DNA of 64,000 nt from Thiomicrorhabdus sp. Milos-T2 (GCF_000702325.1 NZ_KL370891.1:1014917-1078916); one strand, 5' to 3'. Positions 43,052-51,840 are shown, numbered from the stretch's first letter. Notes: a model not told the origin generated them from the letters alone. Made by a program: numbers and translations.

Positions 43052-43927
43052 TTTTAGTTTATCTAGGGCAGTTGGCTCTCTTGCTTGGTCTATTAAACTA
43101 CATAAACCAGGCAAATTCTTAATAAACCGTGCAGTTGGTCGTTGGTATAAATTATTATTTAAAAGAAATATATGTTGGTTTTTAACGGCATCCAAAAATG
43201 GATATTTTAGCCATTGCTGTTTCCAATTATTTTGAAATTCTTTTTGCCCACCTATTAAAAAGACCTTTGGGTTGCTTTGAATGACGCTTTCAATATTAAT
43301 TTGTGGCGCTAATATGGGTAGGTCTGAAAAGATATTCTGTGCGCCACAAATATTCATCGCTAAACTAATAAATTGTTTGCCATTAACGGTCATTAAAGGT
43401 TTTTGCCAAACCTCATAAAACGCAGAGACTTTCTGTTTGTGATGATAAAGTGTTTTTAATTGATTTAGGGTTGAATTTAATTTTTTAGCGTGTTGGTTTG
43501 CAATCATTGAAGTACCAGCTTGTTGACCAATTTGGCTGATGAGGTTGGGAATATCTTGTAAGGACTGTATTTGTGTTAACCAAACCTCTAATCCAAGTGA
43601 TTTTAATTTTGCAATATCTTGCGGCCTAATAGATGATTTCCATGCAATGATTAAATCGGGTTTGAGAGCCAAAATCGCTTCTATATTTATGGTCTGATAA
43701 TTACCCACAGAAGGTAGTTTTTTTGCTTGCTCAGGATAGTCAGAATAGTCGCTTACACCAATCAGATATTCCCCTGCACCAGCAGAATAAACCATCTCGG
43801 TAATATGAGGTGCCAAAGAGATAATGCGGTGTTTTGGTATAAATTCGGCTGACCAGGCCTGGTAATTTATAAAAACTAAACATAAAGTCAATAACGGAAA
43901 TGCGATGAGCTTATTCCAATTAAACAT
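43031..43927 (-). CDS. btuF: Vitamin B12 ABC transporter substrate-binding protein BtuF-like, with MITE-derived C-terminus
   Basis: The 298-aa product has a signal peptide (NKLIAFPLLTLCLVFINYQAWSA) and a periplasmic cobalamin/iron-type binding fold: HRIISLAPHITEMVYSAGAGEYLIGVS, DYPEQAKKLPSVGNYQTINIEAILALKPDLIIAW. The last six residues and stop come from MITE copy 4. I chose ATG 43927; the frame is open 14 codons further upstream through a duplicated stretch. It lies downstream of cobO and btuB. No btuC or btuD permease/ATPase genes are adjacent. The palindrome at 43853 codes for part of its signal peptide. Confidence 0.82.
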   Translation of the reverse strand: MFNWNKLIAFPLLTLCLVFINYQAWSAEFIPKHRIISLAPHITEMVYSAGAGEYLIGVSDYSDYPEQAKKLPSVGNYQTINIEAILALKPDLIIAWKSSIRPQDIAKLKSLGLEVWLTQIQSLQDIPNLISQIGQQAGTSMIANQHAKKLNSTLNQLKTLYHHKQKVSAFYEVWQKPLMTVNGKQFISLAMNICGAQNIFSDLPILAPQINIESVIQSNPKVFLIGGQKEFQNNWKQQWLKYPFLDAVKNQHIFLLNNNLYQRPTARFIKNLPGLCSLIDQAREPTALDKLKETFARE

Positions 43928-44005
43928 TATTGTTCTCAATATAATTTTTCTAAATACTATTGTTCTCAATATTATTCCGCCTAAATAAATAAGATTGAAA
44001 GCGCA

Positions 44006-44617
44006 CTATAAATCCACACCTTTTTGTGCCTTAATACCACTTGTATAAGCGTGTTTTTCATCTTTAATGTCTGAAACAGTATCGGCTAAATCGCGTAACT
44101 CAGAAATTGCGGTTCGGCCTGTTACTACAACATGCTGCATCTCAGGTCGGTTTTGAATGGTGTCTAGTACTAAGTTTTTATCGAGATATTCATAACTTAA
44201 TAGATAAGTAAGTTCATCCAATACCACTAAATCGTAGCTTGGATCATTTAGCATTTTAGTGACGACTTCCCAACCTTTTTCAGAGGTTTCAATATCTTGT
44301 TTTCTATCTTGGGTGTCCCAAGTAAAACCGTCACCTAAGACATGCCATTCACAATTAGGTTGTTGTTTAAAAAAAGCCTCTTCACCCGTATCAGTACGGC
44401 TTTTAATAAACTGACAAACCCCAACTTTCATCCCATGACCTAAAGCACGGGCCACCATGCCAAAACTTGAAGTTGATTTACCTTTACCATTACCGGTAAT
44501 CACTAATAAAATGCCTTTTTCATCATTAGCACGTTCAATTGAAGCATCAATTTGGGCTTTTTTTCGCTCCATGCGAACCTTGTGATATTGGTCTTGTTTT
44601 GTATTTTGTTGAGTCAT
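44006..44617 (-). CDS. cobO: Cob(I)yrinic acid a,c-diamide adenosyltransferase
   Basis: The 203-aa enzyme adenosylates the corrin ring in cobalamin synthesis or salvage (CobO/BtuR/CobA family). The P-loop is GNGKGKS at 42-48, followed by SSFGMVARALGHGMKVGVCQFIK, ETSEKGWEV, YDLVVLDELTYLLSYEYLD and VVTGR. The N-terminal 30 residues are basic, as in E. coli BtuR. It lies between btuB and btuF on the same strand, which supports a B12 salvage role; all three may be under the upstream riboswitch. Confidence 0.93.
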   Translation of the reverse strand: MTQQNTKQDQYHKVRMERKKAQIDASIERANDEKGILLVITGNGKGKSTSSFGMVARALGHGMKVGVCQFIKSRTDTGEEAFFKQQPNCEWHVLGDGFTWDTQDRKQDIETSEKGWEVVTKMLNDPSYDLVVLDELTYLLSYEYLDKNLVLDTIQNRPEMQHVVVTGRTAISELRDLADTVSDIKDEKHAYTSGIKAQKGVDL

Positions 44618-44664
44618 ATTGTTTCTCTAAATTTAAGTACTGTCTTATAAATTATTGCCAGACA

Positions 44665-44705
44665 AACATAAAACACGATGATGAGTATATACCGTGTTTT
44701 ATGTT
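44665..44705 (-). terminator. Inverted repeat between btuB and cobO
   Basis: AACATAAAACACG and CGTGTTTTATGTT form a perfect 13-bp stem with a 15-base loop. It has no strong T tract, so it could be a weak terminator or a processing/stability element lowering cobO expression relative to btuB. Confidence 0.55.
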
Positions 44706-44719
44706 ATGAACGTTTTACA

Positions 44720-46594
44720 TTAAAGACTGCTTTGAACACCAATAAAGAATTGGCGACCACCGTTATTATAGATATCTTGAACAGGGGAACTTGTATCATA
44801 AGTAGAAGAGTAATTTGCTACTGCATTTGTATAATTTTCATTAAACGCATTTACAACTCGGCCATAGATAGCTAGATTTTTATTGATACGGTAACTTGCT
44901 GTTAAGTTAGTCGTAAAGTAATCACCTATTTGTGCACTCTGTCCATTGGCTTCATTTCTATCATTCATTTGCCCAATATAACGTGTTTCAATACCTAACA
45001 CCGTGTTTTTAAATCCATCATAACTTACATTTAAGTTTGCTTGAGATTCTGGACGACGTCCTAACCATTTATTATTGGAATCTTTTGCACTTAATGTTTC
45101 ATATGATAAATATAGCTCAGTATCCAGTGTATTAAAATAGTGAGAATAGCTAATTTCCATGCCTTTTAAATTACTTTTTCCTGATTCGTTGTAATAACCA
45201 AAACTGGTAGAGTCATAGGAATATAAATCACTAATTTCATTATTGTAATAACTAAGTTGAAGACCATAAACTCCTAAATTAACCTCATATCCCTCTGTTG
45301 TTTCAGGTTGAAGATTAAATCCTGGTACAGGATGAGTGTACTGATATAGTGATGGTGCGTTATAAGCGGTTCCATATTGTCCACTAAGATAAACATCAGG
45401 CGTAAAGTAGTTCTTAAAGCCAATCTTGCCAGTTAATTTATCATCAAAATTGTTGTCATAATTATCTTTTCTGATAGATTCGGTTAGGATTAAAGAACCA
45501 TTGTTAAAGTGGTTTGTATTTGATACAAACAATCCAGTGGATTGATATTCAGAAGTAGATACACCGTAATAGTCGCTTAAACCATTGGTGATGGTTTGGG
45601 TTAACCCAGCTGCAAAAGTTTGATTTTTTAAATATTCATAATTTGCAACAGCGCCTTTTTCAGTTATATCGCCTTTGTAATAAGCTGTAGAAAATGGGTC
45701 AGTTACTGTTCGATCAATTTCAAATTTACTTAGGTAAATTCGCAGATTAAAACGGTCTTGGTTATAAATGTATTGCAATTTACGCAAAGTACTATTCATG
45801 TCTGAATTAGAAAGAGTGTCATTAGTGTCAATAGGAAAACCTGAATCAAAATCAGTATTGGTGGTGCCTTTTTTAATAAACGTTTCCAAACGATGATGCT
45901 TATTTAAGTTAACGCCTAATTTGAGTGAAAAATCTGTTTGAGAATAGCCATCATTTTCACCATCACTGGCATCACCGTTTACAGGCATAATTGTTGAAAA
46001 TCCATCGCTATTGATATTTGAAATTGAAAAAGCAAAATCGCCTTGTTCATTAGCAGCACTTAAACCAGCAACCAATTTTTTTGTATTGTTTGAACCTAAC
46101 TCAATATTAACTTGACCTTGTTCACCTGATTTAGCTTGCGTAGTAATAATATTAATAACACCTGCGGCTGCATTTGCACCCCATACACCTGCTTGCGGGC
46201 CTTTTAAGATTTCAATGCGTTCTATGTCTTGTAGTGCCACTGAGTTTAGGTTTGCACCAAAGCCAGAAGGGTCATTAATAGCGATTCCATCAACCATTAC
46301 AAGAACTTGCCCTGATGAAGAACCTCTCATTTGAATACTGGTAGCTTGAAGAGGTCCACCATTATTATATAAGTTAACACCTGGTACTTGCTGCAATGCT
46401 TGCTGCAGCGTTTGATACTGCTTTTCTTTTATCTCTTCGCGTGTAATAACGTTAATTTGGCTGGTGATTGATTGAATGTTTTGAGACATATTGTTTGCTG
46501 TCACAACAATCTTGTCTAAATTTGTGGTTTCAGCAAAGACGTTTTGTGAAATGGTAGCAACTAAAATAGCCGCAGATATTTTTGAGAGTTTCAT
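44720..46594 (-). CDS. btuB: TonB-dependent cobalamin receptor BtuB
   Basis: The 624-aa outer-membrane beta-barrel has a signal peptide (to about residue 21, VFA), a TonB box (NLDKIVVTA, 25-33) and a plug domain (INVITREEIKEKQ, QVPGVNLYNNG, VLVMVDGIAIND, ERIEILKGPQAGVWGANAAAGVINIIT). A barrel ending in an aromatic-rich strand follows (GGRQFFIGVQSSL). The cobalamin assignment rests on the riboswitch just upstream and the cobO/btuF genes downstream, with BtuB-like length. Confidence 0.92.
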   Translation of the reverse strand: MKLSKISAAILVATISQNVFAETTNLDKIVVTANNMSQNIQSITSQINVITREEIKEKQYQTLQQALQQVPGVNLYNNGGPLQATSIQMRGSSSGQVLVMVDGIAINDPSGFGANLNSVALQDIERIEILKGPQAGVWGANAAAGVINIITTQAKSGEQGQVNIELGSNNTKKLVAGLSAANEQGDFAFSISNINSDGFSTIMPVNGDASDGENDGYSQTDFSLKLGVNLNKHHRLETFIKKGTTNTDFDSGFPIDTNDTLSNSDMNSTLRKLQYIYNQDRFNLRIYLSKFEIDRTVTDPFSTAYYKGDITEKGAVANYEYLKNQTFAAGLTQTITNGLSDYYGVSTSEYQSTGLFVSNTNHFNNGSLILTESIRKDNYDNNFDDKLTGKIGFKNYFTPDVYLSGQYGTAYNAPSLYQYTHPVPGFNLQPETTEGYEVNLGVYGLQLSYYNNEISDLYSYDSTSFGYYNESGKSNLKGMEISYSHYFNTLDTELYLSYETLSAKDSNNKWLGRRPESQANLNVSYDGFKNTVLGIETRYIGQMNDRNEANGQSAQIGDYFTTNLTASYRINKNLAIYGRVVNAFNENYTNAVANYSSTYDTSSPVQDIYNNGGRQFFIGVQSSL

Positions 46595-46774
46595 GATATT
46601 CCTTCAATTCATAAGTTTTAATGAACGAAGGCAAACGGACAGGCCTGGTTAGTGATAACCGATTCCATTAAAAGGAATAGAGGTCTGCTTAGATAAATTA
46701 CTTTGGCATCTTTGCATTGATAATGTGCAAAGAGTATTTGGCTTATCTCCGTATTGCCCACCGCAATCGGTTTT

Positions 46775-46808
46775 GGCCTGAAATTACCAGGCCTGGTAGT
46801 TTCAGGCC
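46775..46808 (-). promoter_or_regulatory. Palindrome-centred hairpin adjoining the cobalamin riboswitch
   Basis: GGCCTGAAA, TTACCAGGCCTGGTAG and TTTCAGGCC make one near-perfect 34-base inverted repeat. Its far arm overlaps the last GGCC of the riboswitch aptamer, so it could be the expression platform, pairing with or freeing aptamer bases. No T tract follows. The role is inference. Confidence 0.5.
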
Positions 46809-46965
46809 GGTATCCGGGCTTAAGAGCAATTTCAGATTGCCTTCTCAGAACGAACGTTCCAATGGCTAAAGTAATCTGTTTTCTCTATCACCGTTGCGGG
46901 GGCAGCGCTGGAATAGAAGGATTAAAACCCTTCGCACCATACTTCCCGTTTAACTTTACCCTTTT
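46805..46965 (-). ncRNA. Cobalamin riboswitch
   Basis: On the reverse strand the order is GGGAAGTATGGTGCGAAGGG, AATCC, CGCTGCCCCCGCAACGG, a B12-box-like GCCATTGG, and the closing AAGCCCGGATACCGGCC. This is the order of conserved blocks in the AdoCbl riboswitch. It precedes btuB by about 210 bases and should repress the uptake genes when cobalamin is plentiful. Boundaries are approximate. Confidence 0.88.
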
Positions 46966-47089
46966 GAAAAGCTTCAATTAGTAAAGCACCTGAAAAAAGC
47001 TAGATTGTACTTAGCTAGATTTGAAAAACAAGGGTTTCTTAATAAAAACGTAAAGAAATATGAATGTTATTTGAGAAAGGTTTGCATAA

Positions 47090-47099
47090 CCAGGCCTGG
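47090..47099. repeat. Intergenic palindrome CCAGGCCTGG
   Basis: This is a perfect copy in an AACC..GGTAG context, 26 bases after the stop of the leftward DUF3581 gene. Confidence 0.95.
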
Positions 47100-47125
47100 T
47101 AGAACCTAGTTATAACGATTGAGTT

Positions 47126-47833
47126 TTAGGCTAGGTAGTTGTTTTTAGAGGTTTCGTAAAGATTAATTAAGCTTTCTACTTCAGATTGTTGGTATTCACG
47201 TAAACCACTTAATACCATGCTTTTGCAACCAAAACCAACTTTTTGATCGCCGTCTAAAATATCAAATTCAATACGAACTTTACCGCGTTTGCCGTTAACC
47301 TCTAAAGTTGAATTGCTTAATTTTAGCGATGGTGCTTTTATATCTAAATGCTCAAATTCAAACGCCATACTTTTATAGATAACGGTAGGGCGTTGTGGGT
47401 TAATCATGACATTATGCTGTTGCATTAATGGCACTAATATATGCGGAAAACTGTGACCAGAGAACGCAACATAAGCTCGTGAAAAACCTTCAATAAATTC
47501 CATGTCTTGAGAGGTCTCACCTTCTCGGTTGACTTCTAAATAGCTTTTGTCATTAACATCTTTAATAGTGAATGTTTGTGCATCCGTTTCTGGAAAAGCT
47601 AGCTCCACTCCTTTTCCTACCATGCCAGTGTAATTAAATTGCATTTTTTTTGATAAACCTAAGCGAGCCAAGGTCATCGCAAAAAGTAAATCTCCGGGTA
47701 CACAGAAACGTTTTGATTCAGGGTTGTGCAATGGATTAAAGTCGTTAGAGACTTCTTTTGCAAAACGGCTACCTTGCTCTGGAGTAATTTGGATTAAATT
47801 GTTTTGAATGGTATGAAAAGCGTCTAAGTACAT
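47126..47833 (-). CDS. DUF3581 family protein
   Basis: The 235-aa cytoplasmic protein shows ITPEQGSRFAKEVSNDFNPLHNPESKRFCVPGDLLFAMTLARLG, SGHSFPHILVPLMQQHNVMIN and KVGFGCKSMVLSGLREY. The DFNPLH..FCVPGDLLF pattern recalls MaoC-like hot-dog dehydratases, to which DUF3581 may be related. Function is unknown. It stands alone with an AT-rich leader. Confidence 0.78.
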   Translation of the reverse strand: MYLDAFHTIQNNLIQITPEQGSRFAKEVSNDFNPLHNPESKRFCVPGDLLFAMTLARLGLSKKMQFNYTGMVGKGVELAFPETDAQTFTIKDVNDKSYLEVNREGETSQDMEFIEGFSRAYVAFSGHSFPHILVPLMQQHNVMINPQRPTVIYKSMAFEFEHLDIKAPSLKLSNSTLEVNGKRGKVRIEFDILDGDQKVGFGCKSMVLSGLREYQQSEVESLINLYETSKNNYLA

Positions 47834-47983
47834 GTTTTCTCGATAAACTAAAAATGGGGTAAATCATAAGATTTTTTAAATAAGCGAGGAATCATACCCA
47901 AATATATGAAAATAATCATCTTTTTAATGAAAATAATGAGTCGTTTTATTTTTATTAAATTGGTTAATTAAGCTTTAATAGGC

Positions 47984-48217
47984 TTATTTGTGTTCATCTT
48001 TGAGGACTAAGTTAACCAATTTATGAACTAAGGGTGAAATGAGAAAAATGGTAGGGAAGGCAACGGCAAATGCAAATAACCAGGCTTTTAACCATATTTC
48101 AATAATATTTTCGACGAACCCTACATTAAATAAGCTGATAACTAAAGACATAATGCAGGACATGAGGAGTGACATAAAAAATGAAAAAACGACTTTATGA
48201 TGTTTTTGATGAATCAT
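47984..48217 (-). CDS. DUF2798 family small membrane protein
   Basis: The 77-aa protein has two hydrophobic segments (about 9-30 and 42-66) with the family features SLLMSCIMSLVISLFNVGF and WLKAWLFAFAVAFPTIFLISPLVHKLV. The function of DUF2798 is unknown. It is monocistronic. Confidence 0.75.
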   Translation of the reverse strand: MIHQKHHKVVFSFFMSLLMSCIMSLVISLFNVGFVENIIEIWLKAWLFAFAVAFPTIFLISPLVHKLVNLVLKDEHK

Positions 48218-48531
48218 TTATTAATCCTTGTTTTTTTGTTTTACGTTGAGGGTTTTCACGAGCCAGGGGTTCAGAAAATAGCGAGAATTTTTTAAGCAGA
48301 AGATGGAAGATTATAGCCTTTTTTATGCATTCATCGAATCTTGCAATGGTCTCATCTTAAAAGAGGTGTATGATTAAATCATAAAGTAGGATTAATTCTC
48401 TTTTAATTACAGGGTGTTACCGGTTTTAATCTATTGCTGATCTATTTTTAAATTATAAATTTGCCCTGTAGAAGTTATACAAGTTTGTATTCTATGGTTT
48501 TTGACTCAAGTTGATTTCAATAGGAGGGTTT
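48218..48531. other. Gap upstream of the small secreted-protein gene
   Basis: This 314-base stretch between divergent genes has no supported ORF. TTGCAATGGTCTCAT at about 48341 looks like a lone decayed end of the MITE family. CAGGG near 48410 and CCCTG near 48465 could pair as a weak leader hairpin for the rightward gene. Confidence 0.35.
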
Positions 48532-48822
48532 ATGAAATTTACCTCAGTTATGATTTTGAGCTTAGCTTTTTTATTTAGTCCATTAATCTATTCAGCCCCT
48601 GTTAATGTCAATATAGAGGCATCATATGATATTGCAGAATCGCTTGAAATAAGCCAGAGCTTAGCAGAATCAATAGCCATGCATTGTGAAGTATATGAGT
48701 GTACGGAGGCTGAAGATATACAAAATTTAAATGGTATGACACAAGCCATTTTTGACAGGATTCGGTTAGATTTACGCTTTAATATCATGGAGCGTAGCTT
48801 AGATTTAAATGGAGATTGCTAA
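48532..48822 (+). CDS. Small secreted protein of unknown function
   Basis: The 96-aa product has a clear signal peptide (KFTSVMILSLAFLFSPLIYSA) and then an acidic helical region. Two cysteines lie close together (MHCEVYEC) and one is at the C-terminus (NGDC), consistent with periplasmic disulfides. ATG 48532 follows a strong AGGAGG at 7 bases; the open frame upstream is not needed. I do not recognise a family. Confidence 0.65.
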   Translation: MKFTSVMILSLAFLFSPLIYSAPVNVNIEASYDIAESLEISQSLAESIAMHCEVYECTEAEDIQNLNGMTQAIFDRIRLDLRFNIMERSLDLNGDC

Positions 48823-48845
48823 AGCCATAGGCAAAAATTAAATGG

Positions 48846-49124
48846 TTAGTTTCGATAAATAGTTTCAATCAAATGATAGCCAAATTTAGTTTTAATAGGT
48901 CCATGAACCGTTAATACAGGAAGTTTAAACACGACATTATCAAATGCTTTAACCATGCTTCCTGGTCTAAACTCACCCAAGTTTCCCCCTTTCTTTTTAG
49001 ACGGGCATAGAGAGTGTTTTTTAGCTAATGTGCCAAAATCAGCGCCTTTTGCAAGCTGTTGTTTGAGCTTTTCAGCTTCTTATTTTGTTTTAACTAGAAT
49101 ATGTCTTGCGCAAGCTAAAGCCAT
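48846..49124 (-). pseudogene. ppiC: Parvulin-type peptidyl-prolyl isomerase (PpiC) with an in-frame stop
   Basis: Read leftward from ATG 49124 the frame gives MALACARHILVKTK, a TAA at 49080-49082, then [20 protein letters not shown] and [26 protein letters not shown]...[11 protein letters not shown]. This is a complete 92-residue PpiC (rotamase) with one nonsense codon at position 15, where the family usually has Glu, Gln or Lys. All other conserved residues look intact. It is a recent pseudogene or a sequencing error; the base change would be a single substitution. Confidence 0.8.
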
Positions 49125-49232
49125 TTTTATCCTTTTTTATTTTTTATCTTGAAAAGTATTTGTTGCAATTTTTGATTAGCTTAGTGCAAGTTAGTTTTAT
49201 ATGCGAATACTTACACCTGGCCTGGTTACTTT

Positions 49233-49391
49233 GAGACCTTTGCACGATATAGGTGTGAAAGAAAAATGAGTAAAAATTTGCCTGGTTGCGGCGGAAAACG
49301 CAGGGAATAGCTAGCTATTCTCAAGGTTTTTAACAAAAATCAGGTGAATTTTACCCATTTTTACTCGTGCATACTCTCGTGCAAAGGTCTC
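49233..49391 (-). mobile_element. MITE-like element, copy 5 (159 bp)
   Basis: It is the short form in reverse orientation. Flanks ACTTT/ACCTT give a 5-bp duplication with one mismatch. It lies between the ppiC relic and the glnS promoter. Confidence 0.88.
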
Positions 49392-49423
49392 ACCTTATAT
49401 TTATCTAAAGACATGGTCAATAA

Positions 49424-49461
49424 TGCTATAATTTGCGCTATTTATTTCTTACCAGGCCTGG
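49424..49461 (+). promoter_or_regulatory. glnS promoter (extended -10) with palindrome in the leader
   Basis: TGCTATAAT at 49424-49432 is an extended -10 element; the -35 is weak. The perfect TACCAGGCCTGGTA at 49450-49463 falls about where the transcript begins or in the 5' leader, 45 bases before the ATG, followed by GTTAGGCCGG that can pair with AGGCCT. Confidence 0.55.
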
Positions 49462-49508
49462 TAGTTCGTTAGGCCGGTTTCAATAGCATTTAACAGGTTT
49501 TTAGATAG

Positions 49509-51188
49509 ATGAGTAATAACGGTAAATCCGAAGCAGTTGATCGCCCAGTAAACTTTATTCGCAATATTATTGACGAAGACTTAGCTCAGCAAAAGCATAA
49601 GCAAGTTCATACACGTTTTCCACCAGAACCTAATGGCTATTTGCACATTGGTCACGCTAAATCAATCTGCTTAAACTTCGGTACGGCTGCCGATTATAAC
49701 GGTAAATGTAATCTTCGTTTTGATGATACTAACCCTGCAAAAGAAGACATGGAGTATGTTGATTCTATCAAAAATGATGTGAACTGGTTAGGTTTTCAGT
49801 GGGCGGATGAAATTTGCTATTCATCAAACTACTTTGATCAATTTTATGCATATGCTACTGAATTAATTGAAAAAGGTTTGGCTTATGTTTGCTTTTTAAA
49901 TGCAGAAGAAAGCCGAGAATATCGTGGTTCTTTAAAAGAACCTGGTAAAGATAGCCCATATCGCGATACTTCTGTTGAAGAGAACTTAGCTCTGTTTACC
50001 AAAATGAAAAACGGAGAGTTTAAAGAGGGTGAGTGTGTATTGCGTGCCAAGATTGATATGGCATCTTCTTTTATGTGTATGCGCGATCCAACGCTTTATA
50101 GAGTGCGTTTTGAACACCATCACCAAACGGGCGATAAATGGTGCATTTACCCAATGTACGACTTTGCGCACTGTACCTCTGATGCGATTGAAGGCATTAC
50201 TCACTCTTTATGTACCTTAGAGTTTCAAGACAACCGCCGTTTGTATGACTGGGTATTAGAGCATTTAAATGATTTTAATAAGCCAGACCGCCCACATCAG
50301 TATGAGTTTTCGCGCTTAAACTTAGAATACACGGTAATGTCTAAGCGTAAGTTACATCAGTTGGTGGATGATAATTTGGTAGAAGGTTGGAATGACCCTC
50401 GTATGCCCACTATTTCTGGTATGCGTCGTCGTGGTTATACGCCTGCATCTATTCGTGATTTTGCCGAACGTATTGGTATCTCTAAAGTCGATAGTATGAC
50501 CGAAATGACGGTTTTAGAAGCGGCAGTACGTGATGACTTAAATAAAGTAGCACCGCGTTCAATGGCCGTATTAGACCCTATTAAATTAGTGATTGAAAAC
50601 TATGAGGGTGAGCCACAAGCATTAATGGCGCCGATTCATCCGCAAAACGAAGAGATGGGTAAACGTGAAATCTTCTTTGGTAAAGAGTTGTATATTGACC
50701 GTGCAGACTTCTCTGAAGTGGCACCAAACCGCAAGTTTATGCGTTTGGCGTTAGATAAAGAAGTGCGCTTACGTAATGCGTATGTGATTAAAGGTGAACG
50801 TGTTGAGTATGATGCAGATGGCAATGTGACGACGGTTTATTGTACCTATGACCCTGACACGCATGGTAAAAACCCAGCGGATGGACGTAAGGTAAAAGGC
50901 GTTATTCATTTTGTTGAAGCTTCTAAAGCGGTGCCTGCTGAATTTAGATTATATGACCGTTTGTTTACAGTAGAAAACCCAGCAAAAGAAGATAATTTTG
51001 AAGCGGTGATTAATTCAGAATCATTAAGTGTAAAACAGGGCTATATTGAACCAGGCCTGGTTGATTCAAAGCCTGAACAGGCGTACCAATTTGAACGCGA
51101 GGGTTATTTCTGTAGAGATAATCAATCGGGAGAACAACAAGTTTATAACCGCACGGTTGCCTTGCGCGATACTTGGTCAAAAAAGTAA
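49509..51188 (+). CDS. glnS: Glutaminyl-tRNA synthetase
   Basis: The class I enzyme charges tRNA-Gln. HIGH is at residues 46-49 ([14 protein letters not shown]), the KMSKS counterpart is VMSKRKL and the anticodon-binding beta-barrels fill residues of about 340-555. At 559 aa it matches bacterial GlnRS; the [39 protein letters not shown] block is diagnostic. The palindrome at 51051 codes for the PGLV in the C-terminal part. ATG 49509 is supported by homologous opening residues. Confidence 0.97.
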   Translation: MSNNGKSEAVDRPVNFIRNIIDEDLAQQKHKQVHTRFPPEPNGYLHIGHAKSICLNFGTAADYNGKCNLRFDDTNPAKEDMEYVDSIKNDVNWLGFQWADEICYSSNYFDQFYAYATELIEKGLAYVCFLNAEESREYRGSLKEPGKDSPYRDTSVEENLALFTKMKNGEFKEGECVLRAKIDMASSFMCMRDPTLYRVRFEHHHQTGDKWCIYPMYDFAHCTSDAIEGITHSLCTLEFQDNRRLYDWVLEHLNDFNKPDRPHQYEFSRLNLEYTVMSKRKLHQLVDDNLVEGWNDPRMPTISGMRRRGYTPASIRDFAERIGISKVDSMTEMTVLEAAVRDDLNKVAPRSMAVLDPIKLVIENYEGEPQALMAPIHPQNEEMGKREIFFGKELYIDRADFSEVAPNRKFMRLALDKEVRLRNAYVIKGERVEYDADGNVTTVYCTYDPDTHGKNPADGRKVKGVIHFVEASKAVPAEFRLYDRLFTVENPAKEDNFEAVINSESLSVKQGYIEPGLVDSKPEQAYQFEREGYFCRDNQSGEQQVYNRTVALRDTWSKK

Positions 51189-51212
51189 TGACTTTAATTT
51201 AAAGCCAAGAGA

Positions 51213-51228
51213 GGCCTTTGCAAAGGTC
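51213..51228. repeat. Short inverted repeat resembling two joined MITE ends
   Basis: GGCCTTTGC and GCAAAGGTC meet back to back 25 bases after glnS. They resemble the two GAGACCTTTGC ends of the MITE without an interior, a possible excision scar. Confidence 0.35.
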
Positions 51229-51255
51229 ACTAAGAGACAAAAAGGAATAAATAAC

Positions 51256-51693
51256 ATGATGCGAATTTGTGGTGTAGAGCTGAGTGGTAATGATGCGGTA
51301 ATTAGTTTACTAACCGTTGATAACGAGATTTTTAACCTACCTGAGTGTCGTGTGCGTCGTATTACCTGCCAAAACCCAGATACCGTTAATGACCTGCAAT
51401 ATTTTCAAAAGACGTTCAAGCAGTTAATGACAGATTATCAAATTGATACCGTTGTCATTAAAGAGCGTATGAAAAAAGGCAAGTTTGCGGGTGGAGCTAA
51501 TGGCTTTAAACTTGAAGCAGCGATTCAGTTGATTGATGGTTTAAAGGTTGTTTTAATGTCTGCAAGTGACCAAAAAGTGCATTTAAAACATTATCCTTTA
51601 CCAATTAGTTTTGCAGAAACAGGCCTTAAAAAATTCCAAGAGACGGCTTTTATGGCGGCATTTTCTTATTATGCCAGTAAACACGAATGGTAA
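51256..51693 (+). CDS. DUF3010 family protein
   Basis: The 145-aa protein starts MMRICGVELSGNDAVISLLT and contains VVIKERMKKGKFAGGANGFKLEAAIQLI and ISFAETGLKKFQETAFMAAFSYYASKHEW. This matches DUF3010, a conserved gammaproteobacterial family with a possible RNase H-like fold. Function is unknown. It follows glnS by 67 bases; an in-frame extension into glnS is rejected. Confidence 0.8.
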   Translation: MMRICGVELSGNDAVISLLTVDNEIFNLPECRVRRITCQNPDTVNDLQYFQKTFKQLMTDYQIDTVVIKERMKKGKFAGGANGFKLEAAIQLIDGLKVVLMSASDQKVHLKHYPLPISFAETGLKKFQETAFMAAFSYYASKHEW

Positions 51694-51826
51694 GTTTTTG
51701 ATACCACAAAGACACAAAGACACGAATTCACAAATCAGGAAGTCATGAAGAGAGTAAATGTTTAAATGAGATAACTTTCTCTCAATAAGAGCGATAAGTC
51801 GCTAAATGGCAACTTAGTTTTAAATT

Positions 51827-51840
51827 TACCAGGCCTGGTA
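51827..51840. repeat. Intergenic palindrome TACCAGGCCTGGTA
   Basis: This perfect 14-bp copy lies in the DUF3010-dbpA gap, about 55 bases before the dbpA start. Confidence 0.95.

Noticed and set aside
46754-46981. 75-codon forward ORF upstream of btuB
   Set aside because: It overlaps the cobalamin riboswitch on the opposite strand and has no family features.
48955-49152. 65-codon forward ORF
   Set aside because: It is the antisense shadow of the ppiC pseudogene, whose protein sequence is clearly conserved on the reverse strand.
51046-51255. 70-residue extension of the DUF3010 protein into glnS
   Set aside because: It runs in another frame of the conserved glnS C-terminus, and DUF3010 homologues start at MRICGVELSG.
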